Shown piece after piece: positions 22,401 to 33,851 of a DNA stretch of 64,000 bases (positions are counted from its first letter, which is position 1; each line of letters opens with the position of its first letter). A program made the translations under genes and the position numbers. This stretch comes from Archivesica marissinica. Lineage: Eukaryota; Mollusca; Bivalvia; Venerida; Vesicomyidae. The stretch spans positions 20,445,594 through 20,509,593 of the forward strand of contig CM026398.1 of the NCBI GenBank assembly GCA_014843695.1, written 5' to 3'. The notes beneath the pieces were generated by a model, which saw only the letters and a list, made by a program, of their open reading frames with translations, was not told the origin of the DNA and did not search any database.

Positions 22401-22736
22401 TTCATCCTTCACAGGAATCGCGTATTCTTTGAATCGCTTACCGCTTACAAATGTATAGCTTGTAAGATCTGGTAGATCGTAAGTATATATATCGGCTTCG
22501 TGTGTTCCATTTAAACCAGTTGGTTCAGAACATGCGTCACGTGGTTTGGTGACCGTCTCTCTGTTGGTACGAATCTCAGATGCAGTAGCAAAATCATCCT
22601 CGCTCACATGGCTTGTGGTAAAGAAGGTAATCTGAACACATTTTATGATGAAATAGAGAATAATGCTGGCGAATATTTTAAATCCAAATCGTCTTCTGAA
22701 AAGACATCTTCTCAACAACATTCTGCTAGTTTGCAA
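19434..22736 (-). CDS. MAN2A: Golgi alpha-mannosidase II-type glycosidase (GH38)
   Basis: An intact 1100-codon frame, the usual length for Golgi mannosidase II. It is a type II membrane protein: a basic N-terminus, then a signal anchor at about 21-39, a short stem, and the lumenal GH38 domain from about 125. Visible active-site positions are H132 and D134 (SHVDPG), D246 (WANDPFGYS) and H533 (LHHDGITGT), the expected zinc ligands. D390 in LGEDF is a candidate acid/base. GGWVMPDEA and TCGP are also typical. Family role: trimming two mannoses from hybrid N-glycans in the medial Golgi. Odd: SHVDPGY replaces the common SHNDPGW, changing a residue next to the metal site. Start: the first in-frame Met after an in-frame TAG in the 5' UTR. 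A minus-strand acceptor (TTTTTAATTTCAG) at 22790 indicates a spliced 5' UTR. The coding part is one exon. Confidence 0.93.
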   Translation of the reverse strand: MQTSRMLLRRCLFRRRFGFKIFASIILYFIIKCVQITFFTTSHVSEDDFATASEIRTNRETVTKPRDACSEPTGLNGTHEADIYTYDLPDLTSYTFVSGKRFKEYAIPVKDERVAYGPNLDPLEVFVIPFSHVDPGYGMTFEVYYQRKSKHTLDSMVIKLEQYPDMTFQWAEVIFLERWWRDISDDVKQRVRILVQDGRLEIVSGGWVMPDEAITHYSPVIDQLIEGHQWLWENLGVKPKNNWANDPFGYSSTFPYLWRKSGMDNMVILRINQAIKGTLMKQQALEFNWKPLWSKDSSNDILCHVMPYRGYWIGDTCGPYNQHICREYAFMHTNPIHKVVFVNPQNVESRARILYEQYRITAEIYRRDVLNTNGNIHAQKLYLPIFLGEDFSYTTEKEFDLIYQNYMKLFKHMNSKKEWKIKLKFGTVDEYFTKIKSNQENRTIKDGSRFPNLMGDFLPYLDYQSDFWTGYYSTRPFNKQLSRELQSTIKMADIFNSYAFARAQYSKSSYKSFLKVTSLLRDARRDFGMFLHHDGITGTSVLPVIQDFQNKIAMALNKAQLAMKLVTTELLTFGLLGIEVLEETMKRNTVSSISIDKTLKLSTDFRKGGSLIFVTNPSARRRTDVVSFVGHTKDKYIFISSADHTIHFQKRPVLKDIAHRISFAVDMPPFSIQTFRIETFKRKKDMESLYEEDIIKKQPELRPHSTTEFVENENIILENIYLSVEIDNISGFPKTIKIKNSMDSDVHFLTQILAYRSLRSGAYIFAPDGDAKQFLSSRPRLKVFKGTLISEVVAIYPAFSFITKLYNVNGTQGMGVHITTEFDMSIKNSHRNTELIVRFQTDINNGNNFFTDQNSFQLIGRKQRADRLVEENYYPITSMMVIEDAGRRLTLHAAQPHGAACLRTGWMEVMLDRRVTRDDNKGLGQGVMDNVLTVANFVLQVEPKSDILSESEEYRYTFPSESNMLMNELLNEPTYTLFADEAKQFRENGLDTENLQFIPLKTSLACGVSVVGMRNLAKSDLTYNGTSLILHFRPSHCRLPLNNLCSSGSHTATIQSFYPDMKIKTARETSLTHLYDLGEIDTAQDITPPDMELRSFRIEL

Positions 22737-22789
22737 GTCACTATAAAGTACATGTATCTATTTAAGTAACTAGGTTCCTCTTCGGGTGT

Positions 22790-22803
22790 CTGAAATTAAA
22801 AAC
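22790..22803 (-). promoter_or_regulatory. Probable 3' splice site in the mannosidase 5' UTR
   Basis: On the minus strand GTTTTTAATTTCAG precedes a 53-base leader that runs to the ATG at 22736. If real, the upstream intron contains the 25-bp array and the first exon and promoter lie at higher coordinates, not identified here. Confidence 0.55.
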
Positions 22804-22839
22804 ACAAATATTTCAAGACCAAAAAATGTGGAATTCAGT

Positions 22840-24405
22840 GGGGTATTGTATACGGGGTTACTATACCATATAGAGTACCGTAATAATCGCATACCGGATT
22901 ACAGCATAGCATAAATGTACAAGAATAGTGTACGGTACCGGACTGCTGTACGGTAACGTGTACCAGAATACTGTACGGTATCGTATACCGGAATACTGCA
23001 CAGTATAAATGTACAAGAATAGTGTACGGTACCGGACTGCTGTACGGTAACGTGTACCAGAATACTGTACGGTATCGTATACCGGAATACTGCACGGTAT
23101 AAGTGTACCAGAATAGTGTACGACATAGTGTACCGAAATGATGTACGGTATAAGTGTACCAGATGATAGTGGTGTACGGTATAGTGTATCGAAATGATGT
23201 ACAGTACCGGAATAGTGTACCAGAATGCTGTACGGTATAGTGCACCAGAATGCTGTACGGTATCGTATAAAAGAATACTGTACGGTATTGTGTACCGGAA
23301 TACTGTACGGTATAGTGTACCGGAATACTGTACGGTATAGTGTACCAGAATACTGTATGGTATAGTGTACCGGAATACTGTACGGTATAGTGTACCGGAA
23401 TACTGTACGGTATAGTGTACCAGAATACTGTACGGTATAGTGTACCAGAATACTGTACGGTATAGTGTACCGGAATACTGTACGGTATAGTGTACCGGAA
23501 TACTGTACGGTTTAGTGTACCGGAATACTGTACAGTTTAGTGTACCAGAATACTGTACGGTATAGTGTACCGGAATACTGTACGGTATAGTGTACCGGAA
23601 TACTGTACGGTATAGTGTACCAGAATACTGTATGGTTTAGTGTACCAGAATACTGTACGGCATAATGTACCAGAATACTGTACTGTTAGTGTACCAGAAT
23701 ACTGTATGGTTTAGTGTACCAGAATACTGTATGGTTTAGTGTACCAGAATACTGTACAGGTTAGTGTACCAGAATACTGTACGGTTTAGTGTACCAGAAT
23801 ACTGTACGGTATAGTGTACCAGAATACTGTACGGTATAGTGTACCGGAATACTGTACGGTATAGTGTACCAGAATACTGTACGGTATAGTGTACCGGAAT
23901 ACTGTACGGTATAGTGTACCGGAATACTGTACGGTATAGTGTACCGGAATACTGTACGGTATAGTGTACCGGAATACTGTACGGTATAGTGTACCAGAAT
24001 ACTGTACGGTTTAGTGTACCAGAATACTGTACGGTTTAGTGTACCAGAATACTGTACAGTTTAGTGTACCAGAATACTGTACAGTTTAGTGTACCAGACT
24101 ACTGTACGGTATAGTGTACCAGACTACTGTACGGTATAGTGTACCAGACTACTGTACGGTAAACAAACATAGTGTACCAGACTACTGTACGGTATAGTGT
24201 ACCAGACTACTGTACGGTATAGTGTACCAGACTACTGTACGGTATAGTGTATCGGAATATTGTACGGTATAGTTTACCGGAATATTGTACGGTATAGTGG
24301 ATCGGAATACTGTACGGTATAGTGTAGCAGAATACTGTACGGCATAATGTACCAGAATACTGTACGGTATAGTGTACCAGAATAATGCACGGTACAGTGT
24401 ACAAT
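22840..24405. repeat. 25-bp tandem array, about 62 units
   Basis: Unit GTACCAGAATACTGTACGGT plus ATAGT, with CCGG/CCAG and TATA/TTTA variants; two GTAC sites per unit. The first ~250 bp contain a longer mixed repeat (the block at 22915-23000 recurs at 23010-23095). A scrap AAACAAACA interrupts it at 24161. It probably lies in the mannosidase 5' UTR intron. Confidence 0.95.
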
Positions 24406-24731
24406 TACATTTACGACATCCGATTAATCACAACTTACAGACGCTGTATGAAATTGATCAAGCGCTTTAATTTTCTAATTTCGGAAGTAATTCTTGTTGT
24501 TAATTACTTAATTTTCATATAGCGCTATATATAGGTTGGTTTCTTTGATAAAAATGTAATAAAAGGAACTACAGTTGTGGTGTTATGGGCGCAATCATTT
24601 TGATTTCCGAATGTGTGACGAGCTGATCACAAAATTCGGACACAACGTCACTCGAGTAGGAAGTAATTTTGTCTTTCTAAATAGGATTTTATAGCTAAAT
24701 AGCACCTGGTTCATGATTTCTGTAAATAAGT
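24406..24731. other. Intergenic or intronic, nothing recognised
   Basis: AT-rich, no repeat copy or gene recognised. Confidence 0.5.
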
Positions 24732-25219
24732 TTAAAGCGACACAACAGCGGTGAAAAAATTAAATGTCTACTATAAGGTATACTTTTCCCCAAATAATTG
24801 TAACAGAATCCAGAATTTGAGAATTTCAAATACACAATCGTCGTATACGACGTTTATTAACAAAGTGCAAATAGGGTCAATATACGTGTGTTATTCAACG
24901 CGTATATCAAGAATAACGAGATTTATGGTACAGCTTTACCGTTATAGCTCACATTTGTGCCTGTGCATAGTTAACTTTGACTGATCATATTTAAATTACC
25001 ACGCGTTTAGCATAGACACCACGAATAAACAAGTCAATTCAGGAGCGTGTTGACCATTACATGACATCCTACTTTCACTTTTAAAAGTTTGTTGAACACT
25101 AAAACACTGTTTATTGATTGAAAGTTAGTGTTCGAATTATTTCGGAGTAATTTGTAATAGCAATGATATTTATATGTAAAATATGTAATTTTGCCTTTTG
25201 CGATGTAATGTCGCTTTAA
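24732..25219. mobile_element. MITE, TIR family H, long copy
   Basis: Starts TTAAAGCGACACAACAGCGG and ends GCGATGTAATGTCGCTTTAA. It shares internal blocks with 26293-26731 (AGGGTCAATAT, TTACCGTTATA, CAGGAGCGTG, ATCCTACTTTCACTTTT, AGTGTTCGAAT). No transposase frame; non-autonomous. Confidence 0.85.
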
Positions 25220-25522
25220 CATCTACAAGAAAAGCACAGCCAGTGTCAGCATTCTATCTACCAGCTAACCAGCTAACCACCTCCCATCGCGGGGATGTAG
25301 TAATAGTCCTCCTATAATGTCTAGTTCAGTAATATATATTGGCTATCCTATTTCATATTTAAAAGTACTAGACTTTTGGAAAAAATCGTGCAACATGTTA
25401 CTTTCGTCTCAACTTAATGCTATGCATTTACCACGAGCAACACGTGCTTCTTGTGCACAACTGATGACGGCAAGGCCAGTTCGTGTAGAAAACAAATAAG
25501 CGCATTGTTTGTTTTAGCGGTT

Positions 25523-25712
25523 GGATTACACGTATGCAATGTGATATGATACATAGCATGACCTGGATCAAGATCACGTGACAGGTAGTTAAAGTTAATA
25601 TTTGCGTTTTAACGTATGGATTACACGTATGCAATGTGATATGATATATAGCATGACCTGGATCAAGATCACGTGACAGGTGGCTAAGGTTAATAGTTGC
25701 GCTATATGTTTG
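25523..25712. repeat. 95-bp tandem duplication
   Basis: GGATTACACGTATGCAATGT begins at 25523 and again at 25618, and both copies continue through GACCTGGATCAAGATCACGT with few differences. This may be an early stage of array formation. Confidence 0.9.
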
Positions 25713-25865
25713 ATATTTGTTAAGTGTGTATGTTCTAAGTTAGAATGAGCGTACATTGACTATCAGAATGGTAGGGTGTATCTTTATTAGAATCAGAGAG
25801 TGAATAGGTTTAATATAGTGATAGCGTTTGATTTACATGGGGACTTTGCCAGTTTACAGGTGGGA

Positions 25866-26130
25866 AGCCTCCGTGGCTTAGTGATCAAGGTCGTTGACTT
25901 CAAATCACTTGCACCTCACCCTTGTAAGTTCGAATCAAACTTGTGGCGTCGAATTATGTCAGGAAGCTATCTAGCTGCCTTGTGGAATGTCGGTGGTTCT
26001 GCCGCCATCCGTATCCGTCCATACTTAAAACACTGCTCGGAAAGGTACCCAGGATCGTCCTGCCTGCATCATAACAATTGGGTAGTCGTCATGTGACATA
26101 CGCTGTCCATGCGACTTTAACCCCCAGAAA
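25866..26130 (+). mobile_element. tRNA-derived SINE, family D
   Basis: Head CGTGGCTTAGTGATCAAGG (box A) and AAGTTCGAATC (box B); body with GTCGGTGGTTCTGCC and CACTGCTCGGAAAGG; tail CCCCCAGAAACGAAA. It is the most complete plus-strand copy of the family here. Confidence 0.8.
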
Positions 26131-26292
26131 CGAAAAATTAATTTCCATTAGATTGATAGCGTGTAATTAATATTAGAGTGTATTGCCGTAGTGAATGATG
26201 TAATCCAATATCAGTATTAAACATATTCACTCTATGGAATTACATCCATACGACCACAGTATATATGTACGTTTTGTGCATATATGTATTCC

Positions 26293-26731
26293 TTAAAGTG
26301 ACACTACATCGGTGAAAACGCAAATGTCTGCAGAATGGTTTTTTTCCCAACAAATAAGCAAGCGTCGTATACGCAGTTTGTTGACATAACAAAATAATGT
26401 AAATAGGGTCAACATTTATGCATTTAACACGATTTATCGTACAGATTTACCGTTATATCTCACAGTTGTGTCTATGCATATTTATTTATATAGTAATCTT
26501 AGTTAAATAATCTCTAAACGAAATATTGCGCTTTTAGTATTGACTCCAATGACAAACAAACGTCATGTCAGGAGCGTGGATGACCGTTATATGAAATCCT
26601 ACTTTCACTTTTGAAAGACAACATAAACACTGTTTAATGATTCAATGTTAGTGTTCGAATGTATTCGGAAGAATGTGTATTAGCGTGAACAATGCATTTA
26701 TTTGGTTTTTTGCGATGTAATGTCGCTTTAA
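26293..26731. mobile_element. MITE, TIR family H, long copy
   Basis: Left end TTAAAGTGACACTACATCGG; right end GCGATGTAATGTCGCTTTAA. Internal blocks as in 24732-25219. No coding capacity. Confidence 0.85.
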
Positions 26732-26977
26732 TACCAAAGTAGGACTACTTAAGCGAACAGGAAAACACAATGTGCAATGTGTATTTAGTTTTTTTAAAGC
26801 GCACACATTCATGCTCTGTAATAATACGGTGCTCAATCAAACTAGATTATTAATATGAAGTATTCCGCTTCATTCGATCATTTGATTTGTATAGATGTTG
26901 AGGGCCTCATTGTAGACTAACTTTTGTTAACTTGCAGTCCATTATTATATTTGGATTGCTGCCAAAAGACCAGAGTA

Positions 26978-27268
26978 TCCTATATTCAATCCTATGCTAT
27001 ATTCAATCCTATGCTATATTCAATCCTATGCTATATTCAATCCTATGCTATATTCAATCCTATGCTATATTCAATCCTATGCTATATTCAATCCTATGCT
27101 ATATTCAATCCTATCCTATATTCAATCCTATGCTATATTCAATCCTATGCTATATTCAATCCTATGCTATATTCAATCCTATGCTATATTCAATCCTATG
27201 CTATATTCAATCCTATGCTATATTCAATCCTATGCTATATTCAATCCTATGCTATATTCAATCCTATG
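26978..27268. repeat. 17-bp tandem array, about 17 units
   Basis: Unit TATTCAATCCTATGCTA, almost perfectly uniform. Stop-free in three frames. The single-copy counterpart is visible in the other G elements as GTTAAATCTTATGCG (near 4540) and ATTAAATACTACGCG (near 62975). Confidence 0.97.
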
Positions 27269-27330
27269 CGTAAATTTAATCAGTAGGATCTTGTTATGTA
27301 AGTATGTTTTTTAAGTAAAATATAATGTGT

Positions 27331-27408
27331 GTGTTTTACGTTTATTTATCGTCGCTACCGGTTGCCCATATGAGCGACGCCTCCTGAAGAGATTAGTTAT
27401 TTTAGATT
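27331..27408 (-). mobile_element. SINE family C, 3' fragment
   Basis: ACGTTTATTTATCGTCGCTA through GAAGAGATTAGTTATTTTAG is the reverse complement of the 3' end seen at 51820-51897 and 62676-62755. Truncated; the tRNA head is absent. Confidence 0.85.
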
Positions 27409-27563
27409 TTAAAATATAATCCTCAAACGGATCCAATATGTAAAATATTGGTACTGTCTTCGGCGCTATGCGCCTCACACAGTACAATATTTTACATATT
27501 GGATCGTTTTCGGCTTAATTCCTATACATGTACTTCAATGAGTTCTCTCGTAAACTAAAGTCT

Positions 27564-27587
<24 letters not shown>

Positions 27588-27594
<7 letters not shown>

Positions 27595-30500
27595 GTAGCG
27601 AAACCAAATAACCGGTCTCTGTTACTCGCCTTGCTCGAATCAGATATATGTATGTAGTGAAACCAAATAACCAGTATTTAGTACTCGCCTTGCTCGAATC
27701 AGATATATATATGTAGTGAAACCAAATAACCAGTATTTAGTACTCGCCTTGCTCGAATCAGATATATGTATGTAGTGAAACCAAATAACCAGTATTTAGT
27801 ACTCGCCTTGCTCGAATCAGATATATGTATGTAGTGAAAACAAATAACCAGTATTTAGTACTCGCCTTGCTGGAATCAGATATATGTATGTAGTGAAACC
27901 AAATAACCAGTATTTAGTACTCGCCTTGCTCGAATCAGATATATGTATGTAGTGAAAACAAATAACCAGTATTTAGTACTCGCCTTGCTGGAATCAGATA
28001 TATATATGTAGTGAAACCAAATAACCAGTATTTAGTACTCGCCTTGCTCGAATCAGATATATTATGTAGTGAAAACAAATAACCAGTATTTAGTACTCGC
28101 CTTGCTCGAATCAGATATATGTATGTAGTGAAAAAAATAACCAGTATTTAGTACTCGCCTTGCTCGAATCAGATATATATATGTAGTGAAAACAAATAAC
28201 CAGTATTTAGTACTCGCCTTGCTGGAATCAGATATATATATGTAGTGAAAACAAATAACCAGTATTTAGTACTCGCCTTGCTGGAATCAGATTATATATG
28301 TAGTGAAAAAATAACCAGTATTTAGTACTCGCCTTGCTGGAATCAGATATATATATGTAGTGAAAACAAATAACCAGTATTTAGTACTCGCCTTCTGAAT
28401 CAGATATATTATGTAGTGAAACAAATAACCAGTATTTAGTACTCGCCTTGCTGGAATCAGATATATGTATGTAGTGAAAACAAATAACCAGTATTTAGTA
28501 CTCGCCTTGCTCGAATCAGATATATGTATGTAGTGAAAACAAATAACCAGTATTTAGTACTCGCCTTGCTCGAATCAGATATATGTATGTAGTGAAACCA
28601 AATAACCAGTATTTAGTACTCGCCTTGCTCGAATCAGATATATGTATGTAGTGAAACCAAATAACCAGTATTTAGTACTCGCCTTGCTGGAATCAGATAT
28701 ATGTATGTAGTGAAACCAAATAACCAGTATTTAGTACTCGCCTTGCTCGAATCAGATATATGTATGTAGTGAAAACAAATAACCAGTATTTAGTACTCGC
28801 CTTGCTGGAATCAGATATATATATGTAGTGAAAACAAATAACCAGTATTTAGTACTCGCCTTGCTCGAATCAGATATATGTATGTAGTGAAAACAAATAA
28901 CCAGTATTTAGTACTCGCCTTGCTGGAATCAGATATATATATGTAGTGAAACCAAATAACCAGTATTTAGTACTCGCCTTGCTGGAATCAGATATATATA
29001 TGTAGTGAAAACAAATAACCAGTATTTAGTACTCGCCTTGCTGGAATCAGATATATATATGTAGTGAAACCAAATAACCAGTATTTAGTACTCGCCTTGC
29101 TGGAATCAGATATATATATGTAGTGAAACCAAATAACCAGTATTTAGTACTCGCCTTGCTGGAATCAGATATATATATGTAGTGAAACCAAATAACCAGT
29201 ATTTAGTACTCGCCTTGCTGGAATCAGATATATATATGTAGTGAAAACAAATAACCAGTATTTAGTACTCGCCTTGCTGGAATCAGATATATATATGTAG
29301 TGAAAACAAATAACCAGTATTTAGTACTCGCCTTGCTGGAATCAGATATATGTATGTAGTGAAACCAAATAACCAGTATTTAGTACTCGCCTTGCTCGAA
29401 TCAGATATATATATGTAGTGAAAACAAATAACCAGTATTTAGTACTCGCCTTGCTCGAATCAGATATATGTATGTAGTGAAAACAAATAACCAGTATTTA
29501 GTACTCGCCTTGCTCGAATCAGATATATGTATGTAGTGAAACCAAATAACCAGTATTTAGTACTCGCCTTGCTGGAATCAGATATATGTATGTAGTGAAA
29601 CCAAATAACCAGTATTTAGTACTCGCCTTGCTCGAATCAGATATATGTATGTAGTGAAACCAAATAACCAGTATTTAGTACTCGCCTTGCTCGAATCAGA
29701 TATATGTATGTAGTGAAACCAAATAACCAGTATTTAGTACTCGCCTTGCTCGAATCAGATATATGTATGTAGTGAAAACAAATAACCAGTATTTAGTACT
29801 CGCCTTGCTGGAATCAGATATATGTATGTAGTGAAAACAAATAACCAGTATTTAGTACTCGCCTTGCTGGAATCAGATATATGTATGTAGTGAAACCAAA
29901 TAACCAGTATTTAGTACTCGCCTTGCTCGAATCAGATATATATATGTAGTTAAACCAAATAATCAATATTTAGTACTCGCCTTGCTGGAATCAGATATAT
30001 GTATGTAGTGAAAACAAATAACCAGTATTTAGTACTCGCCTTGCTCGAATCAGATATATATATATACATAGTGAAAACAAATAACCAGTATTTAGTACTC
30101 GCCTTGCTCGAATCAGATATATATATGCATAGTGAAAACAAATAACCAGTATTTAGTACTCGCCTTGCTGGAATCAGATATATATATGTAGTTAAACCAA
30201 ATAACCAGTATTTAGTACTCGCCTTGCTCGAATCAGATATATGTATGTAGTGAAACCAAATAACCAGTATTTAGTACTCGCCTTGCTGGAATCAGATATA
30301 TATATGTAGTGAAAACAAATAACCAGTATTTAGTACTCGCCTTACTGGAATCAGATATATATATGTAGTGAAAACAAATAACCCGTATTTAGTACTCGCC
30401 TTGCTGGAATTAGATATATATATGTAGTTAGACCAAATAACCAGTATTTAGTACTCGCCTTGCTGGAATCAGAAAAAAAAAAAAAATATATATATGTAGT

Positions 30501-33500
30501 GTGAAACCAAATAACCAGTATTTAGTACTCGCCTTGCTGGAATCAGATATATATATATGTAGTGAAAACAAATAACCAGTATTTAGTACTCGCCTTCCTG
30601 GAATCAGATATATATATGCATAGTGAAAACAAATAACCAGTATTTAGTACTCGCCTTCCTGGAATCAGATATATATATGCATAGTGAAAACAAATAACCA
30701 GTATTTAGTACTCGCCTTCCTGGAATCAGATATATGTATGTAGTTAGACCAAATAACCAGTATTTAGTACTCGCCTTGCTCGAATCAGATATATGTATGC
30801 ATAGTGAAAACAAATAACCAGTATTTAGTACTCGCCTTGCTCGAATCAGATATATGTATGCATAGTGAAAACAAATAACCAGTATTTAGTACTCGCCTTA
30901 CTGGAATCAGATATATGTATGCATAGTGAAACCAAATAACCAGTATTTAGTACTCGCCTTGCTGGAATCAGATATATATATGTAGAGAAACCAAATAACC
31001 AGTATTTAGTACTCGCCTTGCTGGAATCAGATATATATATGTAGTTAAACCAAATAACCAGTATTTAGTACTCGCCTTGCTGGAATCAGATATATATATG
31101 TAGTGAAACCAAATAACCAGTATTTAGTACTCGCCTTGCTGGAATCAGATATATATATGTAGTGAAACCAAATAACCAGTATTTAGTACTCGCCTTGCTG
31201 GAATCAGATATATATATGTAGCGAAAACAAATAACCAGTATTTAGTACTCGCCTTGCTCGAATCAGATATATATATATGTAGTGAAAACAAATAACCAGT
31301 ATTTAGTACTCGCCTTGCTCGAATCAGATATATATATGTAGCGAAAACAAATAACCAGTATTTAGTACTCGCCTTGCTCGAATCAGATATATATATGTAG
31401 TTAAACCAAATAATCAATATTTTGTACTCGCCTTGCTGGAATCAGATATATGTATGTAGTGAAAACAAATAACCAGTATTTAGTACTCGCCTTGCTCGAA
31501 TCAGATATATATATATACATAGTGAAAACAAATAACCAGTATTTAGTACTCGCCTTGCTCGAATCAGATATATATATGCAGAGTGAAAACAAATAACCAG
31601 TATTTAGTACTCGCCTTGCTGGAATCAGATGTATATATGTAGTTAAACCAAATAACCAATATTTAGTACTCGCCTTGCTGGAATCAGATATATGTATGTA
31701 GTTAGACCAAAGAACCAGTATTTAGTACTCGCCTTGCTAGAATCAGATATATATATGTAGTGAAACCAAATAACCAGTATTTAGTACTCGCCTTGCTCGA
31801 ATCAGATATATGTATGTAGTGAAACCAAATAACCAGTATTTAGTACTCGCCTTGCTGGAATCAGATATATATATGTAGTGAAAACAAATAACCAGTATTT
31901 AGTACTCGCCTTACTGGAATCAGATATATATATGTAGTGAAAACAAATAACCAGTATTTAGTACTCGCCTTGCTGGAATCAGATATATATATGTAGTTAG
32001 ACCAAATAACCAGTATTTAGTACTCGCCTTGCTGGAATCAGATTTATATATATGTAGTGAAAACAAATAACCAGTATTTAGTACTCGCCTTCCTGGAATC
32101 AGATATATATATGCATAGTGAAAACAAATAACCAGTATTTAGTACTCCCCTTCCTGGAATCAGATATATATATGCATAGTGAAAACAAATAACCAGTATT
32201 TAGTACTCGCCTTCCTGGAATCAGATATATGTATGTAGTTAGACCAAATAACCAGTATTTAGAACTCGTCTTGCTCGAATCAGATATATGTATGCATAGT
32301 GAAAACAAATAACCAGTATTTAGTACTCGCCTTGCTGGAATCAGATATATATATGTAGTGAAAACAAATAACCAGTATTTAGTACTCGCCTTGCTCGAAT
32401 CAGATATATGTATGCATAGTGAAAACCAAATAACCAGTATTTAGTACTCGCCTTACTGGAATCAGATATATGTATGCATAGTGAAACCAAATAACCAGTA
32501 TTTAGTACTCGCCTTGCTGGAATCAGATATATATATGTAGTGAAACCAAATAACCAGTATTTAGTACTCGCCTTGCTGGAATCAGATATATATATATGTA
32601 GTTAAACCAAATAACCAGTATTTAGTACTCGCCTTGCTGGAATCAGATATATATATGTAGTGAAACCAAATAACCAGTATTTAGTACTCGCCTTGCTGGA
32701 ATCAGATATATATATGTAGTGAAACCAAATAACCAGTATTTAGTACTCGCCCTGGAATCAGATATATATATGTAGTTAAACCAAATAACCAGTATTTAGT
32801 ACTCGCCTTGCTAGAATCAGATCTATATATGTAGTGAAAACAAATAACCAGTATTTAGTACTCGCCTTGCTGGAATCAGATATATATATGCATAGTGAAA
32901 ACAAATAACCAGTATTTAGTACTCGCCTTGCTGGAATCAGATATATTTATGTAGCGACACCAAATAACCAGTATTTAGTACTCGCCTTGCTGGAATCAGA
33001 TATATATATGTAGTGAAACCAAATAACCAGTATTTAGTACTCGCCTTGCTGGAATCAGATATATATATGTAGTGAAACCAAATAACCAGTATTTAGTACT
33101 CGCCTTGCTGGAATCAGATATATATATGTAGTGAAACCAAATAACCAGTATTTAGTACTCGCCTTGCTGGAATCAGATATATATATATATGTAGCGAAAC
33201 CAAATAACCAGTATTTAGTACTCGCCTTGCTGGAATCAGATATATATATGTAGTGAAACCAAATAACCAGTATTTAGTACTCGCCTTGCTGGAATCAGAT
33301 ATATATATGTAGTGAAACCAAATAACCAGTATTTAGTACTCGCCTTCCTGGAATCAGATATATGTATGTAGTTAGACCAAATAACCAGTATTTAGAACTC
33401 GTCTTGCTCGAATCAGATATATGTATGCATAGTGAAAACAAATAACCAGTATTTAGTACTCGCCTTGCTGGAATCAGATATATATATGTAGTGAAAACAA

Positions 33501-33851
33501 ATAACCAGTATTTAGTACTCGCCTTGCTCGAATCAGATATATGTATGCATAGTGAAAACAAATAACCAGTATTTAGTACTCGCCTTGCTGGAATCAGATA
33601 TATATATGCATAGTGAAACCAAATAACCAGTATTTAGTACTCGCCTTGCTGGAATCAGATATATATATGTAGTGAAACCAAATAACCAGTATTTAGTACT
33701 CGCCTTGCTGGAATCAGATATATATATATGTAGTTAAACCAAATAACCAGTATTTAGTACTCGCCTTGCTGGAATCAGATATATATATGTAGTGAAACCA
33801 AATAACCAGTATTTAGTACTCGCCTTGCTGGAATCAGATATATATATGTAG
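27588..33851. repeat. 59/60-bp satellite array, about 105 units, cut by the assembly gap
   Basis: Unit contains CCAGTATTTAGTACTCGCCT plus TGCTCGAATCAGATATAT and GTAGTGAAACCAAATAA. TA-dinucleotide slippage and a CATAGTG variant change unit length. Higher-order copies are visible: a variant TAAACCAAATAATCAATATT at about 29951 recurs at about 31402, and TTAGAACTCGTCTTGCTCG recurs about 1.13 kb apart (32260, 33391). It starts directly after the family F (ATT)n tail. No genes. Confidence 0.96.

Larger units (their letters stand above)
26932..27532 (+). mobile_element. Dispersed repeat G, expanded copy inserted in family F
   Basis: Contains the G landmarks GCAGTCCATTATTATA, AAAAGACCAGAGTATCC, CAGTAGGATCTTGTTATGTA, CTCAAACGGATCCAATATG and TTTTCGGCTTAATTCCTA. 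It is enlarged by a 17-bp array (26978-27268) and a SINE fragment (27331-27408). A strong hairpin lies at 27437-27503: arms CCAATATGTAAAATATTG and inverse, extended by TACTGT and GGCGC pairs. Confidence 0.8.
26876..27587 (+). mobile_element. Family F retroelement 3' end, split by element G
   Basis: The left part (GTTGAGGGCCTCATTGTAGA ... TTTTGTTAA) ends near 26932. The right part (GAGTTCTCTCGTAAACTAAA then GTCTTT and ATT repeats) resumes near 27538. The uninterrupted version at 5105-5212 shows the two parts were once adjacent. Confidence 0.75.

Noticed and set aside
26932..27540. Element G as a Helitron (hairpin near the 3' end)
   Set aside because: No CTRR terminus about 10 bp after the hairpin and no TC start could be found.
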